From positions 31,472-95,471 of the forward strand of contig PKWL01000141.1 of the NCBI GenBank assembly GCA_003133225.1: a stretch of 64,000 nt of DNA, written 5' to 3'. The notes beneath the pieces are model-generated. The model was not told the origin of the DNA, ran no database searches, and saw only the letters and a list, made by a program, of their open reading frames with translations. Source of the DNA: Janthinobacterium sp. GTDB taxonomy: Bacteria > Pseudomonadota > Gammaproteobacteria > Burkholderiales > Burkholderiaceae_D. A program made the position numbers and the translations under genes. Positions 48,203 to 58,236 of the stretch are shown here, one piece after another; the first letter of the stretch is position 1, and each line of letters begins with the position of its first letter.

Positions 48203-48687
48203 CTTTCCCGCCGCCTCAATGGCTGCCTGGTTGGGCGCCGATTAAGAAGGCTTGGCCCCATCACGGATATTGGCCGGTGTTGCCGCATAAGAGCGGGCAA
48301 GCGTACTCATCCTTTCGCTCCGTTCACGCTCCGTTCACGCTCCGTTCACGCTTCGATCTCCGCGCGCTGCTCCGGCGTTGTTTTCGATGGGCGGCCAAGC
48401 GTCTGGCCTTCGCTCATGGTTTGTGCCAGCTCGCCAGCCCCGACTGTTTCAAGCTCAATAGACCGATGCCCGCCGTGTCCGCAAAGCGACTATTGGGCCC
48501 ATTTTAGGCTGGCTTGGCACAACAATCATGGGCGACCATGATGCCGGCGGGAGCAAGGCGCAGCGCCGGGCCAATTGGCGTTTTTAATCCCCCTTTGACC
48601 GTTTGCCAAAACAATAAATCGCATTGTTCCGGGGAGTGCGTCAACCGGTGTAACATGCCCATTAGACAAACAAGAGGAGATTCAGGG
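48203..48687. other. Gene-free stretch with three-copy 11-bp repeat
   Basis: No gene is supported here. Three perfect head-to-tail copies of CGCTCCGTTCA lie at 48316-48348, and the promoter of the adhesin-E-like gene must lie nearer to 48680. Confidence 0.45.
48316..48348. repeat. Tandem repeat, 3 x 11 bp
   Basis: Three perfect copies of CGCTCCGTTCA in a row, followed by the start of a fourth (CGCT). Confidence 0.85.
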
Positions 48688-49086
48688 ATGAAAAAAATCG
48701 TTGCGGCGGGACTGCTGGCGATGGCGTGCGCAAGCGCGAGTGCAGCATGGAAGTCAATCAATACGAACACAGAATTTACGCAGTACATCAACTTGGACAG
48801 GTTGCAAGGCACCAAGGCCACCACTGTCAAGGTACGGATTTTAACGGACTATCGCATACCTAAACACACGCCTTCCTTCATATTTTTGTCTACGGTCGGC
48901 CAAGCCGAATATAACTGCAAGGAGATGGAGTCGAGGAGCGTCTCCACAACAGGCTATGTCGGAAACATGGGCAAGGGAGATGTTGTTTATTCAGACAAGA
49001 GAGGTATGGAGTGGAAACCCATTACCCCTGGAAGCATTGACGAGTCCGCACTAATTGCCGCCTGCGCCGCAGCCCCAAAGAAATAA
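48688..49086 (+). CDS. Secreted adhesin-E-like small protein
   Basis: A 132-residue exported protein with a clear signal peptide (MKKIVAAGLLAMACASASA^AW) and a mature part of about 112 residues that resembles the surface-adhesin protein E-like domain: WKSINTNTEFTQYINLDRLQ, VKVRILTDYRIP, EYNCKEMESRSVS and a final WKPITPGSIDESALIAAC. Two Cys are placed to form a disulfide. Such proteins are common in Burkholderiales and their role is mostly unknown. ATG 48688 has GAGGAGA upstream; the longer frame from 48514 is not used. Confidence 0.85.
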   Translation: MKKIVAAGLLAMACASASAAWKSINTNTEFTQYINLDRLQGTKATTVKVRILTDYRIPKHTPSFIFLSTVGQAEYNCKEMESRSVSTTGYVGNMGKGDVVYSDKRGMEWKPITPGSIDESALIAACAAAPKK

Positions 49087-49222
49087 GTCCGGCGAGCGCC
49101 ACCGTAACCGCAAGAACTAAGGGGTACGGTGGTTTAGGTGACCTTGCCGATTTCCGGGGGTTAGTCGAAGAGCAGGGTTACGCGAGCCCAGTTGCACCGC
49201 TAGGATAGGCTAAATAGCAAGG

Positions 49223-49441
49223 TCAAGCGGCGTCCGTGTTCATCTCACGCAATAATACGCGTTCAATCATTTCCGCATCAATATCGTAAGATTTCAAATA
49301 TTCGACGGCGCAAACTGTATTAAATTCAGCTTGTACGGCAAGGCCATGGTGGACAATGTCCCTTTGGGCACGGTCCAATCCCTCTAAGTTCGGCCTGAAT
49401 TTTTGTGACAAGACATCAGTTTGTGGCGTTAGCGTTGTCAT
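49223..49441 (-). CDS. Small hypothetical protein (72 residues)
   Basis: A short acidic soluble protein whose N-terminus reads MTTLTPQTDVLSQKFRPNLE. The ATG at 49441 has an AGGA site six bases upstream, and the frame shows normal, balanced composition, so I think it is real. I do not recognise a family. It stands alone between the adhesin-E-like gene and the decayed ATPase. Confidence 0.6.
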   Translation of the reverse strand: MTTLTPQTDVLSQKFRPNLEGLDRAQRDIVHHGLAVQAEFNTVCAVEYLKSYDIDAEMIERVLLREMNTDAA

Positions 49442-49639
49442 TGCTTATCCTTTAATTGCTGCGAGCCCCATCGAAAAATTAACACGCATTTGAATGAACG
49501 GCTTGCAGTCCAATCGTAGGCCATGCATCGTCCAATCTCCGTGCGGTTACACACATAGAAGCAATTATTTTTCTAAGTTAGCACGGTCGCCGCAAAACTA
49601 GACTGTTGTCAAAAAGTCGCATTAGCCAGGAACGATGCA
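49442..49639. other. Non-coding flank of the ATPase remnant
   Basis: Contains the promoter side of the 72-residue protein gene (minus strand) and otherwise nothing I can name. Further decayed ATPase sequence is possible but too degraded to call. Confidence 0.35.
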
Positions 49640-50215
49640 GTACTGAATTGGTGCTGTTTAAGCCTTTGGTTGGATTAGCCGTGACCTTTAAACAAACTGG
49701 CCGCTTGCCAGTGACTTCGCCGTTCCCCGCAAGCGCAACGCGACGCTTTAAGCAAGGCCAAGCTCCCCTTGCTGCCGCCGCAAAGACTGTCTTCAAAAGT
49801 AAGTGCTCACTTCGATGGCCGATGTAGATACAACGGTGGATAGGGCAATCGTGGACAAGTCCGGCACACTTACGGAAAGGCAAGCTGCATGCGACGGGGT
49901 CACCTCTCGATCATGGCCGTCGAACTGGCACCTTTTCTCATGACGCGCCGGGACGGCATCGCCGAGCTGAACATGCGTCAATTGGGCGCCCTTTTTCGCT
50001 ACCGGATATGCCGCGCCGTTTTGGGGGCCCAACTCCAATAGGGACTTGCTCGCCGCGGCAATGTCCACCAGAAGCGGCGTCGCCAATCAATTTCCCCATT
50101 TTTGCCCTCGTCGACAGATGGCATTAGCGGTTCCAAAAGCATACTGCATATCGGGCAATGCCAAGGGGGTCGCCGCACCGCCGGATGCATCGGACAGGTG
50201 AATACGGCTTCCTCG
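49640..50215 (-). pseudogene. Decayed P1B-type copper-transporting ATPase
   Basis: Minus-strand remains of a CopA-like ATPase across several frames. From 50204 downward, FTCPMHPAVRRPPWHCPICS and LLEPLMPSVDEGKN match the cysteine-rich metal-binding segment before the first helices, and FWWTLP begins the membrane domain. The frame then jumps, without most membrane helices, to LLEL(A)PKTAR-like sequence, and after a frameshift to LTHVQLGDAVPAR and KRCQFDGHDREV, which resembles the actuator-domain segment VQVGDRLRVRPGEKVPVDG. A weaker TGKRPV block may continue to about 49640. Stops, frameshifts and deletions make it non-functional. The boundaries are approximate. Confidence 0.75.
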
Positions 50216-50785
50216 GCAACTTGGCTTGGTTCGCCTTGGCAGTACGCCGATGCAATTGCGAACCGGCGCGATGCTTGCAGGCGGCGCCGGACTTTTACGG
50301 AAAAGCCGCCTTGTCAGTCGGAAACGGTCGTGGCAAAGAAGGTTTTTTTCCCGGCACACCATTTATGCAAGCTGTGTGAAATACAGCTTGCGCGCGACAC
50401 AGGGTCGCCTGGCGTCATTCATTGAGCCGCGGGATTGCTCGTGAACAGCCAAAAAATCGCGATGTCGTCGTCGCCAGATTTCGGCTGCCGCTGCCACAGC
50501 GGCATCGTGGTCGTCTCGGGCGCATGCTCGGCACTCCCGTCGCCGACTGTCACCTTAGGGTCAGACACGCCTGGAAATTTGCTGCCCCCAATAAATCATT
50601 TTTGGGCAAGCTCCAGACCAGCGCTCAAAAGACGGCCTCTGTGCCGAACCCTGGCGCTCGGCACAGGTCTAAATGATGATTGTTCATTCACTGACGCGGG
50701 CTTTCGCCGGCGCGAATGGTTCGGTGTGAATGCGGATGCCTGGGCATCCAGATAAAGGGAAAATTGGGATCAAATTAGAGGATAA
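50216..50785. other. Gene-free region before the GGDEF-EAL gene
   Basis: May contain the most N-terminal, heavily damaged part of the P1B ATPase remnant on the minus strand and the promoter of the GGDEF-EAL gene on the plus strand. No intact gene is supported. Confidence 0.4.
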
Positions 50786-52915
50786 ATGGTGAGCGAGACA
50801 CTTTCGTTATTCCAAGGTTTATTTGAAGCATCTCCCGATGCGCTCGTTGTCGTCAATTCGGATGGCCAGATTACGCTTGTTAATCGGCAAACGGAAAAGG
50901 CTTTTGGCTATATGCGCTCGGAATTAATCGGGCGATCGATCGATCGCCTCATCCCGGAATGTCCGCAAAGCCTTCAGCTCAAGCAGTGTCTGCGTTTCAA
51001 GGAAGCGCCGCATCAGGAACCGCTCGGCGGCAGGCTTGCATTGATCGGCCGGCGCAAGGACGGCAGCGAGTTCCCACTCGATATCCTGTTGAGTCCGATG
51101 GATTCCGGCAACGGTACGCAAGTCCTCGCCGCCATTCGCGATATCTCCGAGCGCAACGCGGTGCTGGCAGCGCTGTACGAAGCGCGCGAGCGCACTCGCG
51201 TCACGCTCGAATCCATTGGCGATGCCGTCCTTAGCACCGATACGGACGGCAATCTCCTGTATCTGAACCGAGTTGCCGAAAAAATGATCGGCTGGTCGTG
51301 CGACGAAGCGTTGGGCAAACCGCTGGCGCAAGTGTTCCCGATCATAAAAGATGGCACGCAGCTAGGCCTCGCCATCGGCGAACTTAAGGGCAACGCCGTG
51401 GCACGGCAGTCAATCCTGACCCGTCGTGATGGCACTAAGCTGCCGGTCGAATATAGCCTAGCCCCGATTCATGACGGGGCCGGCAAGATGGTGGGTGCGG
51501 TAATCGTTTTTCGTGACACTAGCACCGTAAGGGAATTGACGCGCCAAATGGCGTATTTGGCACAACACGATTTCCTGACAAATCTGCCGAACCGAGTATT
51601 GTTGAACGATCGACTGACCCAGGCGATCGGTTATGCTAGCCGCTGCGGCGCGCAACTGGCAGTCCTGTTCCTCGATCTGGATCACTTCAAGCACATCAAC
51701 GATTCCCTGGGACACGGGGTTGGCGACCGCCTACTGCAGTCGGTTGCGCAGCGTTTGACTGCGTGTGTACGCAGTTCTGACACGGTTAGCCGGACAGGGG
51801 GCGACGAATTTGTGATCTTGCTGGCAGAAATTGAACATGCCGACGATGCCGCGATCAGTGCCGAAAAGCTCATTGCTGCCCTCGCGCAACCACATCGGGT
51901 CGCGGGACGCGATCTGCAAGTGTCGACCAGTATCGGCATCAGCGTCTACCCTTACGATGGCCAGGATGCGGAAACGCTGATCAAGAATGCCGACCTAGCG
52001 ATGTACCATGCGAAGGATAGTGGGCGCGACAATGCTCAGTTCTTTACTCCGGATATGAACTTGCGCTCGGTCGAGCGGCAAACGGTCGAAAGTGGGTTGC
52101 GCCAGGCACTAGATCGCGATGAGTTCGAGTTGCATTACCAGCCAAAGGTGGATCTGGTAACAGCCACCACGGTCGGCGCTGAAGCACTAATTCGCTGGCG
52201 TCACCCACAGCGAGGTTTGATGTCTCCAGCGCAATTTATTCCCATTGCCGAAGACTCAGGCTTGATCGTCCCCATTGGCCGCTGGGTCATGCATGAGGCT
52301 TGCCGACAAATGCAAACGTGGCGCAAGAATGGGGTGCCGCTGGTGCCGGTGTCGATTAATATTTCCGTGCTTGAGTTCCGCAGCCGCCATTTCCTGGACG
52401 ACTTAAGCGCGATTCTCGCGGAAACGCAAGTGGAGCCGCGTTATCTTGAACTTGAATTGACGGAAAGTGTGCTGATGCAACATGCGGAGGCGGCGATTTA
52501 TGTGCTGGACGAATTAAAACGCATCGGCGTGCGCCTAGCGATTGATGACTTTGGCACTGGCTATTCCAGTCTCAGCTACCTGAGCCATTTTCCGATCGAC
52601 GTTTTAAAAATTGACCAATCGTTCGTGCACGAAATCACGACGCATGCGTATAACGCAACCATTGTCAGTGCCGTGATCGGTATGTGCGAAGGCCTGCAGT
52701 GCGACGTCATTGCGGAAGGGGTGGAGACGGCCGAACAAGCGGCTTTTTTACTGGCGCGGCGCTGCACCCAAGCGCAAGGATATTATTGCGGCAAACCAAT
52801 GCCTGCTGACAACTTTGTACGCCAACTCGGTGTCAGACGCGAAGGCCTAGCGTTGCCACCTCGCGTGCGCGAGCGGGTTTCTGGGCGCCGAACGCTCCAG
52901 CGCCGGGGTCCATAA
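50786..52915 (+). CDS. PAS-PAS-GGDEF-EAL cyclic-di-GMP protein
   Basis: A 709-residue cytosolic signalling protein. Two PAS domains (about 7-125 and 135-248; LFEASPDALVVVNSDGQITL, LESIGDAVLSTDTDGNLLYL) precede a GGDEF domain (about 260-420) with intact GGDEF at 338-342 and an inhibitory RxxD site RSSD at 329-332, then an EAL domain (about 437-690) with EAL at 466-468, DDFGTGYSSLSYL and AEGVETAEQ. All key motifs are present, so both synthesis and hydrolysis of c-di-GMP are possible. There are no membrane helices, so the PAS domains sense an internal cue. ATG 50786 has AGAGGA four bases upstream. The C-terminus is Arg-rich. Confidence 0.95.
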   Translation: MVSETLSLFQGLFEASPDALVVVNSDGQITLVNRQTEKAFGYMRSELIGRSIDRLIPECPQSLQLKQCLRFKEAPHQEPLGGRLALIGRRKDGSEFPLDILLSPMDSGNGTQVLAAIRDISERNAVLAALYEARERTRVTLESIGDAVLSTDTDGNLLYLNRVAEKMIGWSCDEALGKPLAQVFPIIKDGTQLGLAIGELKGNAVARQSILTRRDGTKLPVEYSLAPIHDGAGKMVGAVIVFRDTSTVRELTRQMAYLAQHDFLTNLPNRVLLNDRLTQAIGYASRCGAQLAVLFLDLDHFKHINDSLGHGVGDRLLQSVAQRLTACVRSSDTVSRTGGDEFVILLAEIEHADDAAISAEKLIAALAQPHRVAGRDLQVSTSIGISVYPYDGQDAETLIKNADLAMYHAKDSGRDNAQFFTPDMNLRSVERQTVESGLRQALDRDEFELHYQPKVDLVTATTVGAEALIRWRHPQRGLMSPAQFIPIAEDSGLIVPIGRWVMHEACRQMQTWRKNGVPLVPVSINISVLEFRSRHFLDDLSAILAETQVEPRYLELELTESVLMQHAEAAIYVLDELKRIGVRLAIDDFGTGYSSLSYLSHFPIDVLKIDQSFVHEITTHAYNATIVSAVIGMCEGLQCDVIAEGVETAEQAAFLLARRCTQAQGYYCGKPMPADNFVRQLGVRREGLALPPRVRERVSGRRTLQRRGP

Positions 52916-53308
52916 GGAACGGTCGGCAACAGCCTGCCACTTCGCGACTCCCGACTGTGGCCGCCCAGGCAAAGGGTTCGAATTTGACGCTGCCGTGACA
53001 TCGAGCAAACTCACCGCCGCAACCGTACCGGCTGTGGGCGACACTCCAAAAAGACCAGTGCGAAAACCTGACGTGGCGTCGTCATAGGCGGCAACGGGAA
53101 CTTGTACCGGACACCACTCGCTTCCCCTCGCTTGCCGGAAAAAATGTGCCCGATGGACGCGAGCTCGGGCTCCAGCATGCGGCATGACGCCGATGGAAGT
53201 TGAACCCGGCCCGAGGCTTGAAACAAAACCTACTCCTTCTGCTTGACGTTGACGTTAACGTCATATAACTTATAATGTTTCTCCGATCGCGCCAGATAAA
53301 AGGACATC
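52916..53308. other. Intergenic region upstream of icmF
   Basis: About 390 bases with no gene. The last 70 hold the icmF promoter and embedded palindrome; the rest shows nothing I recognise. Confidence 0.5.
53249..53276 (+). promoter_or_regulatory. icmF promoter with embedded palindrome
   Basis: TTGACG (53249-53254) and TATAAT (53271-53276) are separated by 16 bases, 32 bases before the icmF ATG. The perfect 12-bp palindrome GACGTTAACGTC (53251-53262) overlaps the -35 and spacer, and a second TTGACG starts at 53243. The sequence resembles sites of MerR-family regulators of branched-chain amino acid and acyl-CoA catabolism (LiuR-like), from memory. Confidence 0.65.
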
Positions 53309-56300
53309 ATGAACGACCTTTCGAACGCTCCGAAAACTCCTCTCTCCCCAGATCAGCCAAAGCTGGCCAATAAAGTCCGCTTTGTCACCGCCGCGTCGCT
53401 GTTCGACGGCCATGACGCGTCAATTAACATCATGCGCCGCATTCTTCAATCAAACGGTGTCGAAGTAGTCCATCTGGGCCACAACCGCTCAGTTGACGAA
53501 GTCGTCACGGCGGCCTTGGCCGAAGATGTGCAGGGTATTGCCATTTCCAGCTACCAGGGCGGCCACGTCGAGTATTTCAAATACATGATCGACCTTCTGA
53601 AACAACGAGGCGGCGCCCATATCAAGGTGTTCGGCGGCGGCGGCGGCGTGATTGTGCCCGATGAAATCTTGGATCTGCACGCGTACGGCGTCACCAGAAT
53701 TTTTAGCCCGGAGGATGGCCAACGCATGGGCCTGGTCGGCATGATCCAATCGATGATCACGATGTGCGATGTCGATTTGTCCGTGTACGCGCCAACCACA
53801 TTGGATCCACTGCGCTGTGGCGATATCAGCGCACGTCATCGTCCGCTCGCGCAACTGATCACGGCGCTGGAAAACGACCGAGTCACGCCAGCGCTGCGCG
53901 CTGAGCTGCTGGAAGCTGCGTCCGGCCTGGCCGTGCCGACGCTGGGCATCACCGGCACCGGCGGCGCGGGCAAATCGTCGCTCACCGATGAACTGATCCG
54001 CCGTATCCGCCTCGATCAAGGCGACACCATCAACATTGCGATCATCTCGATCGACCCGTCCCGCCGCAAGTCCGGCGGCGCTCTGTTAGGCGACCGTATC
54101 CGCATGAACGCGATCAATCCCTGGGGTGCGGAAGGTAAAGGTCAAGCACGCGTGTTCATGCGTTCGCTCGCCACGCGCGAAGCCGGTTCCGAGATTTCGC
54201 AAGCGCTGCCGGACGTGATAAGCGCCTGCAAAGTGGCCGGCTTTGATCTCATCATCATTGAGACCTCTGGCATCGGTCAAGGCGATGCCGCGATCGTGCC
54301 GCTAGTCGATGTTAGTCTGTACGTGATGACGCCGGAATTTGGCGCTGCCTCGCAACTGGAAAAAATCGACATGCTCGATTTTGCCGACTTCATCGCGATC
54401 AATAAGTTCGACCGCAAAGGTTCGCAGGACGCGCTGCGCGACGTTTCCAAACAATACCAGCGCAACCGTGAGCTGTGGACCATGCAGCCGGAAGACATGC
54501 CAGTGTACGGCACCCAGGCATCACGTTTTAATGACGACGGAGTGACCGCGCTGTACCAGGGCTTACTGCCCAAGCTGGCGCAATTCGGCTTGCACATCAA
54601 ACCCGGCATTTTGCCGGCCGTTGCCGTCAAATACTCCAGCAGCAAGAACGTGATCGTGCCCCCGGCGCGCAGCCGTTATCTGGCCGAAATCACCGATTCG
54701 GTGCGCGCTTACCACAAGTTCACGAAAAAACAAGTGACTTTGGCACGCGAGCGCCAGCAGTTGCAGGAATCGAAACGCATGCTGCAAGCGGCGAACAAGG
54801 TCGTCTCCGATTTCGATGAACTGATCGTGCAGCGCGAGGACGGCCTGGACGCCAATTCCAAAAAACTGCTGAACATGTGGCCTGACATGCAAGCCGCCTA
54901 TGCCGGCGACGATTACGTAGTCAAGATGCGAGACAAGGAAATCCGCACGCGACTGATCCAGCACACCCTGTCCGGCACCAAGATCCGCAAGGTCGCGCTG
55001 CCGAAATATGAAGATCACGGTGAAATTTTGCGCTGGTTGATGTTGGAAAATGTACCCGGCTCATTCCCTTTCAGCGCAGGCGTATTCGCATTCAAGCGCG
55101 AGAATGAAGATCCGACCCGCATGTTCGCCGGTGAAGGTGATTCCTTCCGCACCAACCGGCGTTTCAAGCTCGTGTCCGAAGGGATGGACGCGAAACGCCT
55201 GTCGACCGCGTTCGACTCGGTTACCCTGTATGGCGCCGATCCCGCGCTGCGGCCCGACATCTACGGTAAGGTAGGCAACTCCGGCGTGTCGATCGCCACG
55301 CTAGACGATATGAAAGTATTGTACGACGGCTTTAACCTGTGTAGTCCGAGCACGTCCGTATCGATGACCATCAATGGCCCGGCGCCGACCATCCTGGCGA
55401 TGTTTATGAACACGGCAATTGATCAGCAAATCGATAAATTTGTAACTGAAAACAAGCGTCAAGCGACCGTCGATGAAGCGGCCAAGATCCGTGTCTGGGT
55501 CCTGCAGAACGTGCGCGGCACAGTACAGGCCGACATCTTAAAGGAAGATCAGGGTCAAAACACGTGCATCTTCTCGACTGAATTTTCGCTCAAGGTCATG
55601 GGTGATATCCAGGAATACTTCGTACACCACGAAGTGCGCAATTTCTACTCGGTATCGATTTCCGGATACCATATCGCCGAAGCCGGCGCGAACCCCATTT
55701 CGCAACTCGCATTTACCTTGTCAAACGGCTTCACGTTCGTCGAAGCCTATCTGGCGCGCGGTATGCACATCGATGATTTCGCTGCCAACCTGTCATTTTT
55801 CTTCAGTAATGGGATGGACCCGGAATACACCGTACTGGGGCGTGTGGCGCGCCGTTTGTGGGCCATTGCGATGCGCGACAAATACGGCGCCAATGACCGC
55901 AGCCAGAAACTCAAATACCACATCCAAACCTCGGGCCGCTCGCTGCACGCGCAGGAGATCGACTTCAATGACATCCGCACCACGCTGCAGGCGCTGATCG
56001 CAATCTACGATAACTGCAACAGCCTGCACACCAACGCTTACGACGAGGCGATCACCACGCCGACCGACGAATCGGTGCGCCGCGCGCTAGCAATCCAATT
56101 GATCATCAACCGCGAGTGGGGCTTGTCGAAGAACGAAAATCCAAACCAGGGCTCCTTCATCATTGAAGAGCTAACCGATTTAGTGGAAGAAGCCGTGTTG
56201 CAGGAATTCGAGCGCATCGCTGAACGCGGCGGCGTTCTGGGCGCGATGGAGACGGGCTACCAGCGCAGCAAGATCCAAGAAGAGTCGATGCTTTATGAGC

Positions 56301-56614
56301 AACAAAAACATGACGGCACTTTGCCTATCGTCGGCGTCAACACTTTCCGCAATCCAAAGGCAAATGACGTCCCGCAAAAAATCGAGCTGGCCCGTTCCAC
56401 CGAGGACGAAAAGCAGTCTCAATTGAAGCGATTGGCCAACTTTCAGCAGCGCCACGGCGGTGCGTCACGGCAAGCGCTGGCGGCCTTGCAACAGGCAGCG
56501 ATCGACAATGAAAATGTGTTCGAGCAACTGATGGATGCGGTTCGGGTATGCTCACTGGGGCAAATCACGACGGCGCTGTTTGAGGTTGGCGGACAGTATC
56601 GGCGCAATATGTAA
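53309..56614 (+). CDS. icmF: Fused isobutyryl-CoA mutase IcmF
   Basis: A 1101-residue adenosylcobalamin enzyme that interconverts isobutyryl-CoA and n-butyryl-CoA, with its own G-protein chaperone built in. Order: B12-binding domain (about 20-155) with the base-off motif DGHDAS (His35) and GGGG loop near 110; MeaI-type GTPase (about 205-420) with P-loop GTGGAGKSS (216-224), [13 protein letters not shown] and INKFD; a linker; then the mutase barrel (about 565-1101), with [61 protein letters not shown] sequence and [20 protein letters not shown]. The start ATG has AAAGGA upstream. Methylmalonyl-CoA mutase is the main alternative, but the fused GTPase is diagnostic of IcmF. Confidence 0.95.
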   Translation: MNDLSNAPKTPLSPDQPKLANKVRFVTAASLFDGHDASINIMRRILQSNGVEVVHLGHNRSVDEVVTAALAEDVQGIAISSYQGGHVEYFKYMIDLLKQRGGAHIKVFGGGGGVIVPDEILDLHAYGVTRIFSPEDGQRMGLVGMIQSMITMCDVDLSVYAPTTLDPLRCGDISARHRPLAQLITALENDRVTPALRAELLEAASGLAVPTLGITGTGGAGKSSLTDELIRRIRLDQGDTINIAIISIDPSRRKSGGALLGDRIRMNAINPWGAEGKGQARVFMRSLATREAGSEISQALPDVISACKVAGFDLIIIETSGIGQGDAAIVPLVDVSLYVMTPEFGAASQLEKIDMLDFADFIAINKFDRKGSQDALRDVSKQYQRNRELWTMQPEDMPVYGTQASRFNDDGVTALYQGLLPKLAQFGLHIKPGILPAVAVKYSSSKNVIVPPARSRYLAEITDSVRAYHKFTKKQVTLARERQQLQESKRMLQAANKVVSDFDELIVQREDGLDANSKKLLNMWPDMQAAYAGDDYVVKMRDKEIRTRLIQHTLSGTKIRKVALPKYEDHGEILRWLMLENVPGSFPFSAGVFAFKRENEDPTRMFAGEGDSFRTNRRFKLVSEGMDAKRLSTAFDSVTLYGADPALRPDIYGKVGNSGVSIATLDDMKVLYDGFNLCSPSTSVSMTINGPAPTILAMFMNTAIDQQIDKFVTENKRQATVDEAAKIRVWVLQNVRGTVQADILKEDQGQNTCIFSTEFSLKVMGDIQEYFVHHEVRNFYSVSISGYHIAEAGANPISQLAFTLSNGFTFVEAYLARGMHIDDFAANLSFFFSNGMDPEYTVLGRVARRLWAIAMRDKYGANDRSQKLKYHIQTSGRSLHAQEIDFNDIRTTLQALIAIYDNCNSLHTNAYDEAITTPTDESVRRALAIQLIINREWGLSKNENPNQGSFIIEELTDLVEEAVLQEFERIAERGGVLGAMETGYQRSKIQEESMLYEQQKHDGTLPIVGVNTFRNPKANDVPQKIELARSTEDEKQSQLKRLANFQQRHGGASRQALAALQQAAIDNENVFEQLMDAVRVCSLGQITTALFEVGGQYRRNM

Positions 56615-56904
56615 TAGCCCGTGCCGATGCGTTTTTCTTGGTGGCGAGAGGCCGGACTAAAAAAGGAGGCCGCCCAACGCATTAATGGGTTCAGCTTCTT
56701 TGACCGGTCGAACGTTGCCTGCCGCGACTTACGCCAGTTCATTATCGTCGTAGTTCGTCGGGACAGGAAAGACCATTTCTTGCACGCCTCCATCATGTAA
56801 GGGGACAAGGGCGCCGACAAGCCATTCATATCCAAATATTAACGGGAATTGACGGCTTGATAGCCTAAAATACAACCCAGCGCAACGCACCACTGGAGAG
56901 GCCC

Positions 56905-57210
56905 ATGACAATCACCCCACAACAACTGGCAGTATTGATGCAGGAAGTGGAACTGACAGACCCGATCGATTTTGCCGACCTACCCTTCGACGAGCCGGAG
57001 TTGCGTGACCTAATCGCAAACCATTTGTGTGAGATGGCGGCGGCGATGGAAAGTTTCAGCGAGGAAGATCGCAACCTTGCGCTGCTGGCTGTGGCGGCCA
57101 AACTGGTGCTGGAAAATTTGGTGTTGCACGTGCGTTTGCTACGCCAACACGGATTGCCGATGAGTGACGGCGTCGAAGCCCTGCTTGGGCGCTTACGCGG
57201 CGCGAAATAA
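56905..57210 (+). CDS. Small hypothetical protein (101 residues)
   Basis: A 101-residue acidic, helical protein with no membrane segment. It begins MTITPQQLAVLMQEVELTDP, contains many Leu/Glu/Ala, and ends LLGRLRGAK. ATG 56905 has GGAGAGG three bases upstream, so it is probably real. I do not recognise a family. It lies between icmF and the convergent methyltransferase gene and shares no obvious operon. Confidence 0.6.
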   Translation: MTITPQQLAVLMQEVELTDPIDFADLPFDEPELRDLIANHLCEMAAAMESFSEEDRNLALLAVAAKLVLENLVLHVRLLRQHGLPMSDGVEALLGRLRGAK

Positions 57211-57342
57211 AGGACGCAGCTAGCCCTGCCATTTTGCTCGGTGAAAATGCTAAACACGTTTTTGCGCCTCTTATCCTTCCGGATAAAAACCAAGTCGAAT
57301 CAAGGCACGCCGGCAGACCAAATTGAAATGACTGTCGTTGGC

Positions 57343-58236
57343 TCATATTAGAAGAATTTGCGCATTCTGATCGGGTGCCTCATCAATATCCCTCTTTTTT
57401 CTTCCTCTTCTTCCTTTAATGATCTCTGTGGGTTTGGAACGAATCGGCTCAGTTGGCTGATTATTATGTATTGTCATTTGTGCATTCGGCGAAGCCAAAC
57501 GACGGGCAATGGTTTCGCAATACGCCGGATTTAGCTCGAATCCGACAAAGTTCCTTCCGCAACGTTGCGCGGCGACGGCGGTAGTACCGCTGCCCATAAA
57601 CGGATCAAGAATAATGCCCCCGGGCGGGCAGGATGCGTTCACCATGCGTTCAACAATTTCCAACGGTTTTTGCGTCGGATGGTCTGCTCGTTCCGGGTGC
57701 TCCTTGTGAAGTCGCGCGACGCTCCACAAATCCTTCGGGTTGTACCCTATTTCCAGCCATTTGGCACCTACGAATATGGAGCGCGAGCGCGCCTTTTTGG
57801 TTTCAGCGTCATATGGGATCCGCACTGAATCGAGATCGAAGTGATAATCCTTGGTGCTTACAAAAAAACCGATGGTGTCATGCACCGACGTAAAACTGCG
57901 AACGCTACCGCCCATCGACGGCACCCGACGATCCCAAATGATCTCGTTCATCATTATCATGCGCTGTTTCAGCATAACAAAAATTTCGGGCGAATACCGC
58001 CACGTTAAAAAAATATAAAGACTGCCATTCGCTTTCAGTTTAGGCAGCGCCGCGTCAATCCACCGCTCCATCCACTTCAAATAAACGCTTGATTCCTGTT
58101 TATCTGAATTATTTCCATAATCCTTACCCAAGCTATATGGGGGGTCGGCAAGAATCAAGTCAATCGAACCATCCGGTACACGGACTAGGCCACTTACAGC
58201 ATCTTCGTTGAAAACCCGATTTACATAATTGTTCAT
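57343..58236 (-). CDS. Orphan beta-class DNA methyltransferase (N4-cytosine or N6-adenine)
   Basis: A 297-residue DNA amino-methyltransferase. The catalytic motif IV DPPYS (31-35) precedes the AdoMet-binding motif I DPFMGSGTT (211-219), which is the beta-class order. HPTQKP (186-191) and GRNFVGFELNPAY are further family marks. The C-terminus is basic (KGRRGRKKRDID). DPPY allows adenine or cytosine N-methylation; the target site cannot be read here. No restriction enzyme gene is adjacent. The region looks richer in A and T than its neighbours, and codon choice differs, which suggests acquisition by transfer. ATG 58236 is the only good start. Confidence 0.93.
   Translation of the reverse strand: MNNYVNRVFNEDAVSGLVRVPDGSIDLILADPPYSLGKDYGNNSDKQESSVYLKWMERWIDAALPKLKANGSLYIFLTWRYSPEIFVMLKQRMIMMNEIIWDRRVPSMGGSVRSFTSVHDTIGFFVSTKDYHFDLDSVRIPYDAETKKARSRSIFVGAKWLEIGYNPKDLWSVARLHKEHPERADHPTQKPLEIVERMVNASCPPGGIILDPFMGSGTTAVAAQRCGRNFVGFELNPAYCETIARRLASPNAQMTIHNNQPTEPIRSKPTEIIKGRRGRKKRDIDEAPDQNAQILLI

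Noticed and set aside
48316..48348. Tandem repeat considered as a CRISPR
   Set aside because: The units are 11 bp and directly adjacent with no spacers.
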